Shown here: positions 1-10,868 of the stretch, piece by piece
Layout: the number at the start of each line of letters is the position of its first letter
Position numbering within the stretch: position 1 is the first letter of the stretch
Source: Smittium culicis
Taxonomy: Eukaryota; Kickxellomycota; Harpellomycetes; Harpellales; Legeriomycetaceae
DNA: 20,888 nt
NCBI GenBank assembly: GCA_001970855.1
Contig: LSSN01005709.1
Location: 1 to 20,888 of the forward strand
Direction: 5' to 3'
The notes under the pieces: model-generated
What the model saw: only the letters and a program-made list of their open reading frames with translations
Databases searched by the model: none
What the model was told of the DNA's origin: nothing
Position numbers and translations under genes: made by a program

Positions 1-256
1 TATTTATTGCAACTAATAAGATTATAAATTGGAATAACAAAAGTATGTTTTATGGAGGCAATATTTATCGAAAAGCTCTTTCTAGTAATATAAACTGAGG
101 ATCATAATTATACTTTTTATATTTGACAATATATTAATTTAATCGACTGATTTATATATCAAATATAAGCAATATTTCTGCTTCTACATAAGTAAAAATA
201 TTTGATAAATTAAAAAAATAATACTATTCAAATTATACTAATTATAATTGAACGTA

Positions 257-283
257 TAGCCATCAATAATTTACTATGTCAAC
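257..283 (+). repeat. short dispersed repeat, copy A
   Basis: TAGCCATCAAT (257-267) and TTTACTATGTCAAC (270-283) both recur exactly, in the same order and strand, at 17294-17304 and 17326-17339. The gap is 2 bp here and 21 bp there. Each word alone could occur by chance in AT-rich DNA. The ordered pair is less easily explained and may mark a decayed shared element. Its nature is unknown. Confidence 0.4.
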
Positions 284-1969
284 GACTTAGAAAATATTAA
301 GCTTTAATATATTGATACTATAAATGATAATGAATGACATTGGTAAGTTAGATTGTATTATATAATAAAAATAGATATAAATATCATTAAGTTAGGAATA
401 AATGCAATCATATGTATAAGAAATATTTATAAATTGATTCGTGTATACGATATAATAAAATATAATCTATTATATAAATAAAATTATACAAAAATTTATT
501 AGCTAAATTTGAGATAATGGTTCAATTTATGTTCCAATTAACGTAATTTATTAACAATATAAATTAAAATAAATTTATCGCATTACGATCATCAATATAT
601 TCAATTTACAATAAATACGTATTATTACACGCAAGGCACGTAATATTTTTTGACTCAGATTATATATCTATATATTTTATCAAAAATAAATAATCTAATA
701 ATATAATAAAACAAATTATTAATCAGGCTAACATATTAAAAAAATACATTTTCATACATAATCTCGATGATATTACTTGAATACGGCACGAATTAAATAA
801 AGACATACTTTGTAGAACTTGTATATAAAATAAAAATTATATTATTCATTTCATTTTTCATTATACTTACCCTCCCTTTGATCATCATATGTAAGAATAG
901 ATATATCTTTATATATTATAAGGTATGCTATTCAACACAACTATTCCTATTTTTTTCTAGTACCTTTATTTATACATTATTCAATACTAGTAAAAATCTA
1001 AAAAGCCCACTCTAGACATACTTGAATAAATAGTTATTTATAAACATAGCTTGATCAAATATAAAAAATACTTAAATTTAAAATTGTGGTAATATGCAAG
1101 ATCAAATCTGTACGAATTAAAAATATAATATAATAATATATGACTAAAATTATTGAGACAATTGGTACTCCTCATTGATCTGGTATGATTTATCGCATTC
1201 AGTAGATAGATTTTTTCAAAAATCAAAGTGATAATATTTCAATCGATGATTCATAAATAGCTGAGAAACCATATCAATGCGAAAAATTAGAATTGGTAGA
1301 TAATTAATTAAAATTTGAGCTATAGAAATTACGTTGATTGTGTATAGTGATATAAGAAATTATATATTTTTATATACTAGTTTTTGAGATTATATAATAA
1401 CAAGGAATTTTGTTTTTTTATTAGTCAATTAAAATAAAGATAGCTATAACAATAGCAATATTTCAAGTATTTATAAATTATTTCATATGAAAATACTATG
1501 CGGAAATTTAATAATTATGGATATATATAAATTAGAATATTATCTAAATCATAACAAAATAAGATAAAAATATAAATATAAAAGCAAAATTAATCAATAT
1601 AATTATATATAGTTATAGTAAGATTAATACATAATATTAGCATTAATATGACTCGAAGAATTAAAAAATCATATCATCTTCAATGTAATATAAATTTTTA
1701 TTAAGAATCATAAATAAATACACAATTCTTAAAATATTAAGTAAATTTTTAATGTCGAAAAATAATAAAAAATAAGTAGCTAAACTAGATAGAACTATAT
1801 ATAAAATTAACAATAATATCGATTCAAATAGAAATTTAATTATCATTACATAAACAATTATGCTAAAAAACATTTAGAAACAAAAAAAATAAAGAAAATT
1901 ATATCAAATGAGATGGTAATATGTATATAGAAAGCGTAGGAATTCATCAGAAAGAACATAATGATAATA

Positions 1970-1993
1970 AAAATAAATAAATAAATAAATAAT
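1970..1993 (+). repeat. (AAAT)n microsatellite
   Basis: About five uninterrupted AAAT/ATAA units directly upstream of the minisatellite. It is an ordinary simple repeat. Together with the adjacent array it marks a slippage-prone site. Confidence 0.85.
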
Positions 1994-2039
1994 AATAAAG
2001 AAACAAAAATAATAATTACGTAGTCAAAATTGCAATTGA

Positions 2040-2663
2040 GGTGTCAAATTTATTTTGGTGGTGTCAAATTTGAAATTGTCGTGTCAAATTTATTTTGGTG
2101 GTGTCAAATTTATTTTTGTCGTGTCAAATTTGAAATTGTGGTGTCAAATTTTTTTTTTTGTGGTGCAAAATTTGAAATTGTGGTGTCAAATTTTTTTTTT
2201 TGTGGTGCAAAATTTGAAATTGTGGTGTCAAATTTTTTTTTTTGTGGTGTCAAATTTGAAAATGTGGTGTCAAATTTGAAAATGTGGTGTCAAATTTTTT
2301 TTGTGGTGTCAAATTTGAAATTGTGGTGTCAAATTTTTTTTGTGGTGTCAAATTTGAAATTGTGGTGCAAAATTTGAAATTGTGGTGTCAAATTTTTTTT
2401 TTTGTGGTGTCAAATTTGAAAATGTGGTGTCAAATTTGAAAATGTGGTGTCAAATTTTTTTTGTGGTGTCAAATTTGAAAATGTGGTGTCAAATTTGAAA
2501 TTGTGGTGTCAAATTTGAAATTGTGGTGTCAAATTTGAAATTGTGGTGTCAAATTTGAAATTGTGGTGTCAAATTTGAAATTGTGGTGTCAAATTTGAAA
2601 TTGTGGTGTCAAATTTGAAATTGTGGTGTCAAATTTTTTTTTTGTGGTGTCAAATTTGAAAAT
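2040..2663 (+). repeat. 20-bp minisatellite array, about 31 units
   Basis: A tandem array with consensus GTGGTGTCAAATTTGAAATT. Each unit opens with an invariant GTGGTG(T)C block. Two main unit types alternate: one carries the perfect palindrome TCAAATTTGA followed by AATT or AAAT, the other replaces the palindrome's right half with a T-run (TCAAATTTTTTTT). Unit length is 19-22 bp because of T-run slippage. A degenerate unit precedes it at about 2022-2039. Positions 2501-2620 are six perfect 20-mers, so homogenisation is recent there. The strand is strongly G/T-biased, and AAATTT tracts recur about every two helical turns, an arrangement known to favour curved DNA. It sits alone, with no gene within 6.7 kb on its right. 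It is not a CRISPR array, since there are no spacers. The long open frames across it are by-products of a repeat lacking stops. Confidence 0.95.
2201..2480 (+). repeat. higher-order duplication inside the minisatellite
   Basis: Positions 2201-2320 and 2361-2480 are identical over 120 bp at an offset of 160 bp, which equals eight 20-bp units. The block includes the same order of variant units (GTGCAAAATTTG type, T-run type, two AAAATG types, short T-run type). The identity breaks at 2321 versus 2481 (T versus A). This shows expansion by multi-unit unequal exchange or replication slippage as well as single-unit slippage. Confidence 0.9.
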
Positions 2664-3980
2664 ATAATCTCAAACTTAGAATTTTATTGTCAATTATTAC
2701 TATATTTAACTTTTATTCAAAATTGTGTTTTTTTGTTTAATAAGTTTAGTTGTAATTATATCATTATTTAACTTTTTTTTCACTATTGATACATGCCTGA
2801 AATGAAGTACTAGATTATTTATGATTTTATTTTTTTTTAGGTAGTTTGTATATAACATTATTTTTTATTTAATTTACATTCTATATTTTACATTTATTAT
2901 TGATCTTATTTATTAAGATTAAATTTTTTATAATTTTTTTCTTAGGTACATAATCATTTTGACTATTTTATTTTTTACTATTTTAACCATATTTTTTATC
3001 CTTTGTAATTCTAATATGATATTTATTGTTTTTTATATATTCAACCTTTTTTTTTATTGAGTCTATATTCATTTGTAGTTACTAGTTAATTTATATTATA
3101 AGATTAATTTTTCACTTTACTATCATATTTTTATATTTTATTTTTTAACCATGTAATTTTTTTAATTCATACTCTTTGATACTAATTTAATTGCAGCTGT
3201 CTAAATCACTATACAATATTTATTTTCTTTTGAATATTTAGTTATTTCCTAAATTTATCGAAATAAATATATTATAATCCTTTATAAATGTATCATATTA
3301 TTTGTGGTTTGAATTACAATTTAAACTCCCTGTGTTACTATAAAATTATACATCAATTCCTTTCTATATTATAACACGGTAAAATTTTCATTTTATAGTT
3401 ATACATTATTATTTTATTAATACTAAAAGATACGTACAATATTTTAATTCATTCACTGAATTCATACCTTTATTAAAGTTTAGATTGAATGTATGATATA
3501 TGAAGTAATTCGATAAATATGATATTTTATATTGTGACTATTGCCTATAAATTATTTATTGAGATCAGACGTATTTTAGCCCACAATCAAATATATTTTA
3601 TATTTTATCTATTATATTAATTATGTTATTATTTAAACATTTTCTAAATCATCTTGATATAATTAATTTAATTAATATTTTTCATATAGTATAATGTATT
3701 AATTAATCACAATATATATTATTGTAAAATTGCTTATTTATATAAATAATATCATAGTACACTACAATATTTTATGATTACATTTAAATTGATATATTTA
3801 TTAACAGCGTCTTTTAATACTATTTTTTTCATAATATTTTTTTCCATATGTAATAGTGATAACTATCATTTAACTGAGTGTATAATATGTATGCAAGAAA
3901 TGATCATTTGAGTTTATAAAGAGTTTTATTATGTATTTATTTGCTCAATCGACATAAAATTAATAATCTAAGAAGTAATT

Positions 3981-4021
3981 ATATATGATTAAATTTATAT
4001 ATGATTAAATTTATATATGAT
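3981..4021 (+). repeat. 16-bp direct repeat, about 2.6 copies
   Basis: ATATATGATTAAATTT is repeated perfectly at 3981-3996 and 3997-4012, with a partial third copy to 4021 running into a TA-run. A small slippage product with no evident function. Confidence 0.8.
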
Positions 4022-6857
4022 ATATATATTAATTCTGTGTAATCGAGAAAATATTTTGAAACAAAATGATCTTTTAGCGATAAAAGTGATTTAGTTTTTT
4101 ATTTCATCATATTTGCAGATCTGTGAAATTGTATCTACAAAGATATTTTTTATACAAATATCATAATCAAAGTAATGTTTAAAACTAATTATTTATATAT
4201 TATGCCTATTGGTGTTATCAACAAAAACATTCGCTTTTTTGGTATAAGAGGATATTTAAACAATTTATATAAATTACAAAAAAATACTGATGTGACCAAG
4301 AATAACAAGGGGGTAACATATGAATTTATTATATTTAAAGTTATATATTCCATTTTTAAAATTTAATTGCTAAAGTGGCTATAGTTTTAAACTCAAAATA
4401 AATTATTCTAATAATTATATTCATCTAATTAAAATAATATACAGTTAATTTTATATTTGACCACACTAAAAAATTTAGGAAATTATTAACAAATAAACTG
4501 TTACAAAATTTATTCTTGAAAAAAAATAGCGATTAGAATATGTTTCCACAGCTAAATAATCGGGTATAATTTTGTTTATAATAATATTATTATAATCACA
4601 ATTTATAGTACATATATACCAATTTATATAACTCGTTTGCTATTATCAATTAAAACTTATAATTTCACTCAATAAATTTAAAATTTTAGGTTGATTATAT
4701 AAATAATCACAGTTATAAATTAGTTCAATAATGGAATATTAATCATTATTGTTGGATATATATAATTTTGCAATCAAAAATAATTTAAAAATTACAATTA
4801 TATCAAATAGTTTTATTTTCATCTCTAGATTTCAACATTGGTTTTATAATAATGTACCAAATAAATAATCTATTTTTTTTTATATTTGATTTATGGTTTT
4901 AGAATAATAAATTAAATTTATAGATATCAATAGCCTATTCAAGCACATGAAAATTTAATTTTAAAAAAATCCCACTAACCTCAATTAGAATTAATTAATA
5001 GAGTAATATAGTAAATATTGTTGAATATTGAATTTAATCTGCATCATTATTAGTAAATGATTTTAATATTTATATCCAAAAAGAATAGATAGATTAGATA
5101 AAATTATTTTATGGGTTTAACTTGCACAACAATCAAATATTTTTTTTCTACATTGAAAATTATTTCAAGTTAGATTTTACATGTTAATTCAGAAAAATAA
5201 CATCAATATTTGCAATTCAAAATAAAAAAATTTATTTAATATTTATAATTTTACTTGATGAAAATAATTAATTTTATTTAAAACTTTTAATAAAAATTAG
5301 TTTTACCATGAAGATTACTTAGTCTGAAGTATTTTGAGTTTAATTTTTCTAATCTAGAGCGAAGCTATGCTATCGTATATATTGTGTTGAAATAATATTT
5401 TATAATAAACACCTTGATACTAAAATTATGACAGTTCATGTAATCATAAATATAAATAAAATTTTAATAAATAATGATAATATTATAATTACTATAATAC
5501 CAAGTGAGATATTGAATATTGAAAATATATTAATACTAATAATAAAAATATATTCTGTATAGATCTTTATTTTGACATTAGAATTATATAATAAAATTTA
5601 AAATAATTTAAATATAAGAGTATATTCAAATTACTATGAAAGATTTATATATATAATGGATCGATTAAAGTACATACAAAATTGCATATAATGCGTACCC
5701 CATTTATTATTAAAGCGAGCTGACTAAATTTTAGCTACACTTTATAGTTAAAAACTCTAGTATTATATTGGCTTATTGAATACCAGTATTATAATAAATA
5801 AGGATTAAAAATAAATTGTAGTTAGATATTCACAAATTTTTCTTACAAAATGTATAAAACTAATTGATATATAATCATGCTATTTATTATAAAACTATAT
5901 TCAAATGTACTATGTTTTTTAATTTTTAGATCGCATTTTATTCAAAAAATAAATTCACGTGTCAAGTTCAAGATTAATAAAATGATTCATTTAAATCATT
6001 ATTTTATTAAACTAGATAGAATAAAAATATACATCTAGATCTATTGTATCAGTAAGCCATTTAACTTGATAATTCATATTAAATTTGATTTTGCTATTCT
6101 ATTTGACAATTAAATTTATCTATCCAATACATTATCAATGAATTCAAAATTCAAATTATTAATATCTAATTTGCTAAATAGCAAGCAAATAAACGGTACC
6201 TTGCAAAATATTTTTTATTGATTGATGCTATTTGCTTTATAAATGATATTATTAATTTGATTGGGCTTATACTTTTATAATTATTTTTAATAGGCTTTTA
6301 ATTATTCATTATCTATTGAATTATCCTCATTTAAAGTTAACAATTTATAATGAATATTAAATTGGTTTTATTCTATAATAAAAAAATTCGTACTATCTTA
6401 TGATAATATATTTTAATGATATGCTTAAAACATGCTACTAGTATGTATTGTATATATAATTTCGATCAATTATGCTTATACAACAACTATTTAGTATAAA
6501 TTAATAACATTTATTATAAATACAAAATAAATTTTCAGTCATTGATGCTATTAAAGCCTAGATAAAATATATATAGATATATTAAATTTCAAATTTTAAT
6601 ATACCCTAGCGATTAAATGATATTTATTTATTTTCGTAAATGTTAAAAGCATATCCACAATACAATATTACTTATAATAACAACTGTTTTTTTAAAAGCT
6701 ATATAATAAATTATTTAAACTAAGAAAAATATAATTCTTGATTTAAAAACATCGTTTAACATTGTTAATAGTTCATTAAATAAATGTGGCTAGATAAATG
6801 TAATCAGTTTCTTAAATTCAAATTCCATATAGCACAATAAAATAATTCATTTAATTT

Positions 6858-7150
6858 GCTAGCATTAATTAAAATTTGATTCTATTTGTAGTAGATAGAA
6901 AAATATCAAATGAAGAATTAAAACTTACTTGTAATTTATTTACTAATTTGATTCGCTAGCAATAAATACAATTTGATTCTAATTGTAGTAGATATAAACT
7001 ATTAATTGAAGATTAAAAACTTATAATTAATTTATTGCATTTTATTCGCTAGCATTGTTTAAAATTTGATTCTATTTGTAGTTGATAAAAACTATCAAAT
7101 AAAGAATTAAAACTTACTTATACATTATTTATTACATCCGATTCGCTAGC
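6858..7150 (+). repeat. tandem repeat of ~95 bp, three units, each led by GCTAGC
   Basis: Units start at GCTAGC at 6858, 6955 and 7048, and a fourth GCTAGC closes the array at 7145-7150, giving periods of 97, 93 and 97 bp. Conserved inside the units are AATTTGATTCT.ATTTGTAGT.GATA near the start, GAA(GA)ATTAAAACTTA in the middle, and a TTGATTC/TTATTC/CCGATTC lead-in before the next GCTAGC. By eye the units are roughly 75-85% alike, so the array is old. No open frame runs through it. Confidence 0.85.
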
Positions 7151-7747
7151 GACTTGCATTTTAAAAGTTAATAACACTTAATTATCTAGTTATACATTTC
7201 TATTTTTCTCTATTTGTCACAATTTATTCTTTATCAAATGATTCTTCGGCCATATATTTTGATATATGTATTTATAATCTAATTCGTTGGATAATAGATT
7301 CATAATGATAATCTAGTTAACAATAAGATTGTATTAAATAATGTGCTATTATATTGAATACATGTGTTCAATAGAAATAGAATTTTTTTTATAATCCACT
7401 TATGTATTACTAATAAATATACTAAACGTTTTAACAGGTTAAAATTATTGTTTTAGCCATAGAGGCCATTGATAAAAAATACATAAATAATTTCAATATT
7501 TATTGGGTAAAGTTTACTGCCTGATAATAAATTATAATTAAATTCTATATCAAATTTGTGCATGGTAATGCAATGTTCTAAAAAATTATACTCAAATAAT
7601 TTAAATCTAAAGATATAGTAGAAGAATAGATATTTTTCTTACGAAATATTGTCAATAAATGATAAATATTGCGTATAATTCATTTGCGCCAATACTAAAT
7701 AGTTTCAGCTAGTTTTTTAGTATCTTTTAACATTAAATTAAACTCAA

Positions 7748-8230
7748 TTCCTTAATTAGGAAATTACTATTTAAAAGTACATATCAAAAATACTTACTAT
7801 TATAAAAATATATAACAACTAAGTAAACAAGTTATATCTGATTTTCATTAATAGTTATATAATGAATAAACTAATTTTAGTGGGCTTAAAACATACTCTA
7901 GAACTCTTTCCGATTGCACTAATTTTTTTTTAATATTCATCAAAACAAATATAAAGAATATACCTATGAAAATATTTAATATGAATATCCTAACTAAATC
8001 ATAATTACTAATGTTAATATTTATCACATTCTGTAGGGTCAAATACATCTGCATAAATGATTCTATATAATCATTTCCTATATAGGAAGTTGATTGATTA
8101 TTTATTTCATGATAGTGATTTATAGATATACCTTTAAATAAATTACCAACTTGAACTAAGCTTATAGTTCTATAAAATTTTTATGCAATATATACATGTC
8201 TATATCAGGTAAACTTCCTATTAAGGAAAG
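7748..8230. repeat. three TTCCT...AGGAA palindromes
   Basis: TTCCTATATAGGAA at 8075-8088 is a perfect 14-bp palindrome. Near-perfect relatives are TTCCTTAATTAGGAA at 7748-7762 and TTCCTATTAAGGAA within 8214-8230. All three share TTCCT and AGGAA or AAGGAA half-sites around a short A/T core, spaced about 330 and 140 bp apart. They could be protein-binding half-site pairs or chance in low-complexity DNA. Nothing nearby decides. Confidence 0.45.
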
Positions 8231-9310
8231 CTTTCAATACATTGTACATGTATGAATAATGATTTTATATACAAGCAAATTTATTATCATTTTTGTGATT
8301 GTTATATTTTGATATAAAGAATCGCCCTAATAAAGCTTATTCACCATTATTTGAATATTAATTGAACAAAGAAATATTATTATGCTTTATTTTGTACATT
8401 ATACCTTTTTATTGATTAAAAGATTAACAACGTTTGTAATACCATTAAGAATCACGATTTACTAGTTGGACCAAACTAATAATTCTATCAATATTATTAT
8501 CTCATTGTTAAATCATCATACTAAATTATACGTATTGAAATTCTAATTCTAAAAGATTTAATCCATGCGTAATAGTTTGTAAATCAAAAAAGTTAATAAA
8601 TTATCAAATTAATTTTTTAGTATTGTGAATCAATATAATATTACAGTGCTATAATGCGATTTTTGATAGATATGAAGATTATTTTAACCAAAAATGGTAT
8701 ATCAAGAACATGATGAAATATAATGTATAAGGTTTCACGTATATATTCAATACAATATGATGGTGAATATTAAATTCTTCAATAACCATCCGCATTATAA
8801 ACTAATGTATTATGTGTTTTTAAAGAATTAAGGAGTTAGATTGTATCATATACAATAATTGAAAAAAATAAATAGAATAGTGTAGAACAATCATTATGTA
8901 TATAATGATATAATAGGTCAATCAGATTTCGATATTTTATAAAAATAATGTACATCAAAATCAAATTAAATCGTTGAATTAATTGACTTTATCTAAATAA
9001 GATATAAATTTATGCACCAGTTTTTATCTATTGGATTCAAATTATCATTATTTTTTTATATTTAACGAAAAATTAAATTTTTGATTAATGATTAAATGAT
9101 TTTCCTCGATGAATCATAATTATGAAAATCATAGATAAACAACAAAATTTTAGACAATATTGATTATATAATGTCAAAAAAAATAACTATTTCCTATAAT
9201 TATACAAAACAAGCAATTTTTATTATGATAATATTAATCCTTTATAATTAATAATGGATGTATATACAAATAATTATAGAAAGTTTTTAATAATATGTAC
9301 TAAATAAGAA

Positions 9311-9326
9311 ATGCACATAAAAGGCG
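9311..9326 (+). promoter_or_regulatory. TATA-like element upstream of the Ser-rich ORF1-like gene
   Basis: ATGCACATAAAAGGCG lies about 50 nt before the start codon at 9376. CATAAAAGG resembles a TATA box, and the ATGC..ATAAAaGGC context resembles the elements before the other two genes (ATGCATAAATAGC on the minus strand at 14006-13994, ATGTATAAATAG at 18912). A TATA-like word is cheap in DNA this AT-rich, so the support comes mainly from the resemblance among the three sites. Confidence 0.35.
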
Positions 9327-9375
9327 TTGATTTTGTAATAAAAAATGTCAATTTAAAACTATTCAAACTTTTAAA

Positions 9376-10689
9376 ATGACTGATAAAAAAAATTGTGATA
9401 AATCATTTGGCTATAAAAATATTGAGCCTGCTAGAAATAGCTCCATATTCTTGCCTAACATTCCTGGCAAGAATTACGAAGATCTAAGCTTATTTGATGA
9501 AATATCCATCTTCGGGTCAGGTATATTCGATGATTCCTACCCAAGCGATCGTGACGAATTCATTTATGACGAATTAGATTATGAGGATGGGTTTGAAGCG
9601 ATTCCCGAAGCAGAATCTACCTCCTCTGATAACAACATAGCTAATACTGTCGCTGACTCCACTGCCACTGAAAATATCGCTGACCACATTGACGTTGAAA
9701 TTTTCGAATCATTGACCTCCGCTCACACTGCATCCGGAGACGCTTCCCATTTATCAACCACTGCTACATCACCTTCCGCTTCTTCTGCCTCGGCTCCCGC
9801 AGTTTCCGCACGTTCTGCCTCCTCTATTACTACAACTGATACCGAAACTTCTCCTGCTGAAAATTCCTCGCCATCAGTCTCCGCTTCTGTAGGCTCCGCT
9901 TCTGTAGGCTCCGCTTCTGTAGGCTCCGCTTCTGTAGGCTCCGCTTCTGTAGGCTCCGCCTCTTCTGTCTCGGCTTCTGTAGGCTCCGCTTCTGTAGGTT
10001 CAGCTTCTGTAGGTTCAGCTTCTGTAGGTTCAGCTTCTGTAGGCTCCGCTTCTGTAGGCTCCGCTTCGTCTGCCTCTACGACTTCAGTCGCCGCTTGTTC
10101 TGTCCTAGATTCTTTGCTTGCCTCTGTTCAGTCTTCCTCCGCTTCGTCTTCCTGTAATAAAAGGAAACGAGGTCCGGAGCCCAAATCGATTGGGCAATTA
10201 GTTCCTGGGCCTTCTTACTGCGCTACTAAAAAGAAGCCAGTAAATCGTCCTTTAAGTTCTAGACTGTCGGTAACTACTTACCCAGTTAAAACTTATAAAA
10301 AGCCTGTGGTACCAAAAACGGTTCCATTAGCGGCTTCAGGGTCATCTGGTGGGCCTATCAATGGCCCAATAGCAAATGTTTCTGCCGCGATTGCCTGCTC
10401 TTCGTTTACTCCGGCTGAGTATGCAAAGAAAGTTAAAGCTTTAGAGCTTTTAACTGGGCAAAGGGATGTCTCGGTCAACCCATTTTGTAAAATTGTGGTG
10501 ACTGGAATCGATCCTAAACCATTTAGGTTGGTTAAAAAAGGATTGATTGATATGACAATCTTGGTATGTAAGGTAGTAAACATCCAATTTGTTGGAAAAA
10601 CTACCGAGTTTACCATCTACAAGTCATACAAAGGCACATTTTTGTATAAGCTAGCAAGTAATCCGTTAATTACTGTTATTAGTAGTTAG
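9376..10689 (+). CDS. ORF1-like retrotransposon protein, Ser-rich, SVGSA repeats
   Basis: A 437-residue intronless ORF. Its first ATG follows an in-frame TGA at 9328, and it ends in TAG. Visible parts: an acidic N-terminus (about 35-80, rich in D/E), a Ser/Thr/Ala-rich region (81-260) with eleven SVGSA pentapeptides (171-230), a basic NKRKRGP patch (261-267) that could be a nuclear signal, a basic/Pro-rich stretch to about 330, and a C-terminal domain (about 345-432). That domain, with KIVVTGI, a helix, CKVVNIQFVGK and EFTIYKSY, aligns with residues 494-548 of the ORF1-like protein at 19162: 19 identities over 55 columns with one gap. The strand-helix-strand-strand pattern suggests an RRM-like RNA-binding fold, an inference. 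Unlike its relative it has no zinc ribbon and no clear coiled coil. It converges on the LINE ORF2 across 179 bp. Most likely it is an ORF1 product that binds element RNA. A domesticated host gene or a diverged orphan ORF1 is possible. Confidence 0.8.
   Translation: MTDKKNCDKSFGYKNIEPARNSSIFLPNIPGKNYEDLSLFDEISIFGSGIFDDSYPSDRDEFIYDELDYEDGFEAIPEAESTSSDNNIANTVADSTATENIADHIDVEIFESLTSAHTASGDASHLSTTATSPSASSASAPAVSARSASSITTTDTETSPAENSSPSVSASVGSASVGSASVGSASVGSASVGSASSVSASVGSASVGSASVGSASVGSASVGSASVGSASSASTTSVAACSVLDSLLASVQSSSASSSCNKRKRGPEPKSIGQLVPGPSYCATKKKPVNRPLSSRLSVTTYPVKTYKKPVVPKTVPLAASGSSGGPINGPIANVSAAIACSSFTPAEYAKKVKALELLTGQRDVSVNPFCKIVVTGIDPKPFRLVKKGLIDMTILVCKVVNIQFVGKTTEFTIYKSYKGTFLYKLASNPLITVISS
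9886..10065 (+). repeat. 15-bp coding minisatellite (SVGSA units)
   Basis: TCTGTAGGCTCCGCT and variants are repeated in frame: five units at 9886-9960, a diverged unit at 9961-9975 (encoding SSVSA), then six units at 9976-10065. Three consecutive units (9991-10035) share a GGTTCA variant where the others have GGCTCC, so these probably spread by local duplication. The 15-bp period keeps the frame, so copy number can change without breaking the protein. Confidence 0.95.
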
Positions 10690-10868
10690 TATTTTTTTAT
10701 GATTTTTTATATTTTTTTATTAAATAAAATTTGAAATTTGAAATTAACAATAATTTTTTTAGATGAATAATTTATTGATTTTATTTATTAAATAGGAATT
10801 ATTAATTATAATTTTTTATTTGGAATAGAGAAAAATAATATAGAAAAGTAATAAAATAAAAAAATGTA
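10690..10868. terminator. shared 3' region between convergent genes
   Basis: These 179 AT-rich bases separate the two facing stop codons. The plus strand has AATAAA at 10723-10728, 34 nt after the ORF1-like stop. The minus strand has AATAAA at 10820-10815, about 50 nt past the ORF2 stop, and further AATAAA-like words around 10795-10779. These could act as polyadenylation signals for both transcripts, so the 3' ends probably abut or overlap. I see no clear poly(A) tail, tail repeat or target-site duplication that would fix a LINE 3' end. Confidence 0.5.

Larger units (their letters stand above)
1..2021. other. AT-rich gene-free stretch (left desert)
   Basis: Very AT-rich DNA with stop codons dense in all frames. 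The only open frames (1038-1226 and 1661-1873 on the minus strand) are short, made of Ile/Leu/Tyr/Asn/Phe codons typical of random AT-rich sequence, and match no family I recognise. I see no RNA gene and no convincing transposon remnant. The one segment worth noting is 257-283, which carries two words also found in the same order at 17294-17339. The stretch ends in an AAAT microsatellite next to the minisatellite. Confidence 0.7.
2664..9375. other. AT-rich gene-free stretch (middle desert, 6.7 kb)
   Basis: About 6.7 kb of very AT-rich DNA with no credible gene on either strand. The first 400 bases after the minisatellite keep a T-rich plus strand (many T-runs), after which the strand bias fades. 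The only structures I can support are a 16-bp direct repeat (3981-4021), a ~95-bp tandem repeat (6858-7150) and a set of TTCCT/AGGAA palindromes (7748-8230). I see no tRNA, rRNA or readable transposase or RT remnants. Short frames at 4175-4366 (+) and 7848-8054 (-) are judged random. Confidence 0.7.

Noticed and set aside
1038..1873. Minus-strand frames 1038-1226 and 1661-1873
   Set aside because: Short and low in complexity, with Ile/Leu/Tyr/Phe-rich translations. Frames of this length are expected by chance on this scale.
2030..2377. Open frames of 115 and 74 codons through the minisatellite (2030-2377 and 2055-2279)
   Set aside because: They are translations of the 20-bp repeat, whose unit lacks stops in these frames. 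The peptide simply cycles CQI/VVSN/KFE with slippage-driven frame changes.
2040..2663. CRISPR array or telomere tract
   Set aside because: The repeats are contiguous with no spacers, which rules out CRISPR. The GGTGT core recalls some long yeast telomere repeats, but the array is internal, has variant units and lies far from any end, so no telomere claim is made.
4175..4366. 63-codon frame (+) as a small gene
   Set aside because: Composition matches random AT-rich translation (Ile, Asn, Lys, Phe, Tyr), with no family resemblance. A short G-richer patch near 4290-4320 is not enough.
7848..8054. 68-codon frame (-) as a membrane peptide
   Set aside because: Hydrophobic Ile/Phe/Leu runs are expected from AT-rich DNA. 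There is no promoter-like context, homology or charge pattern to support a real gene.
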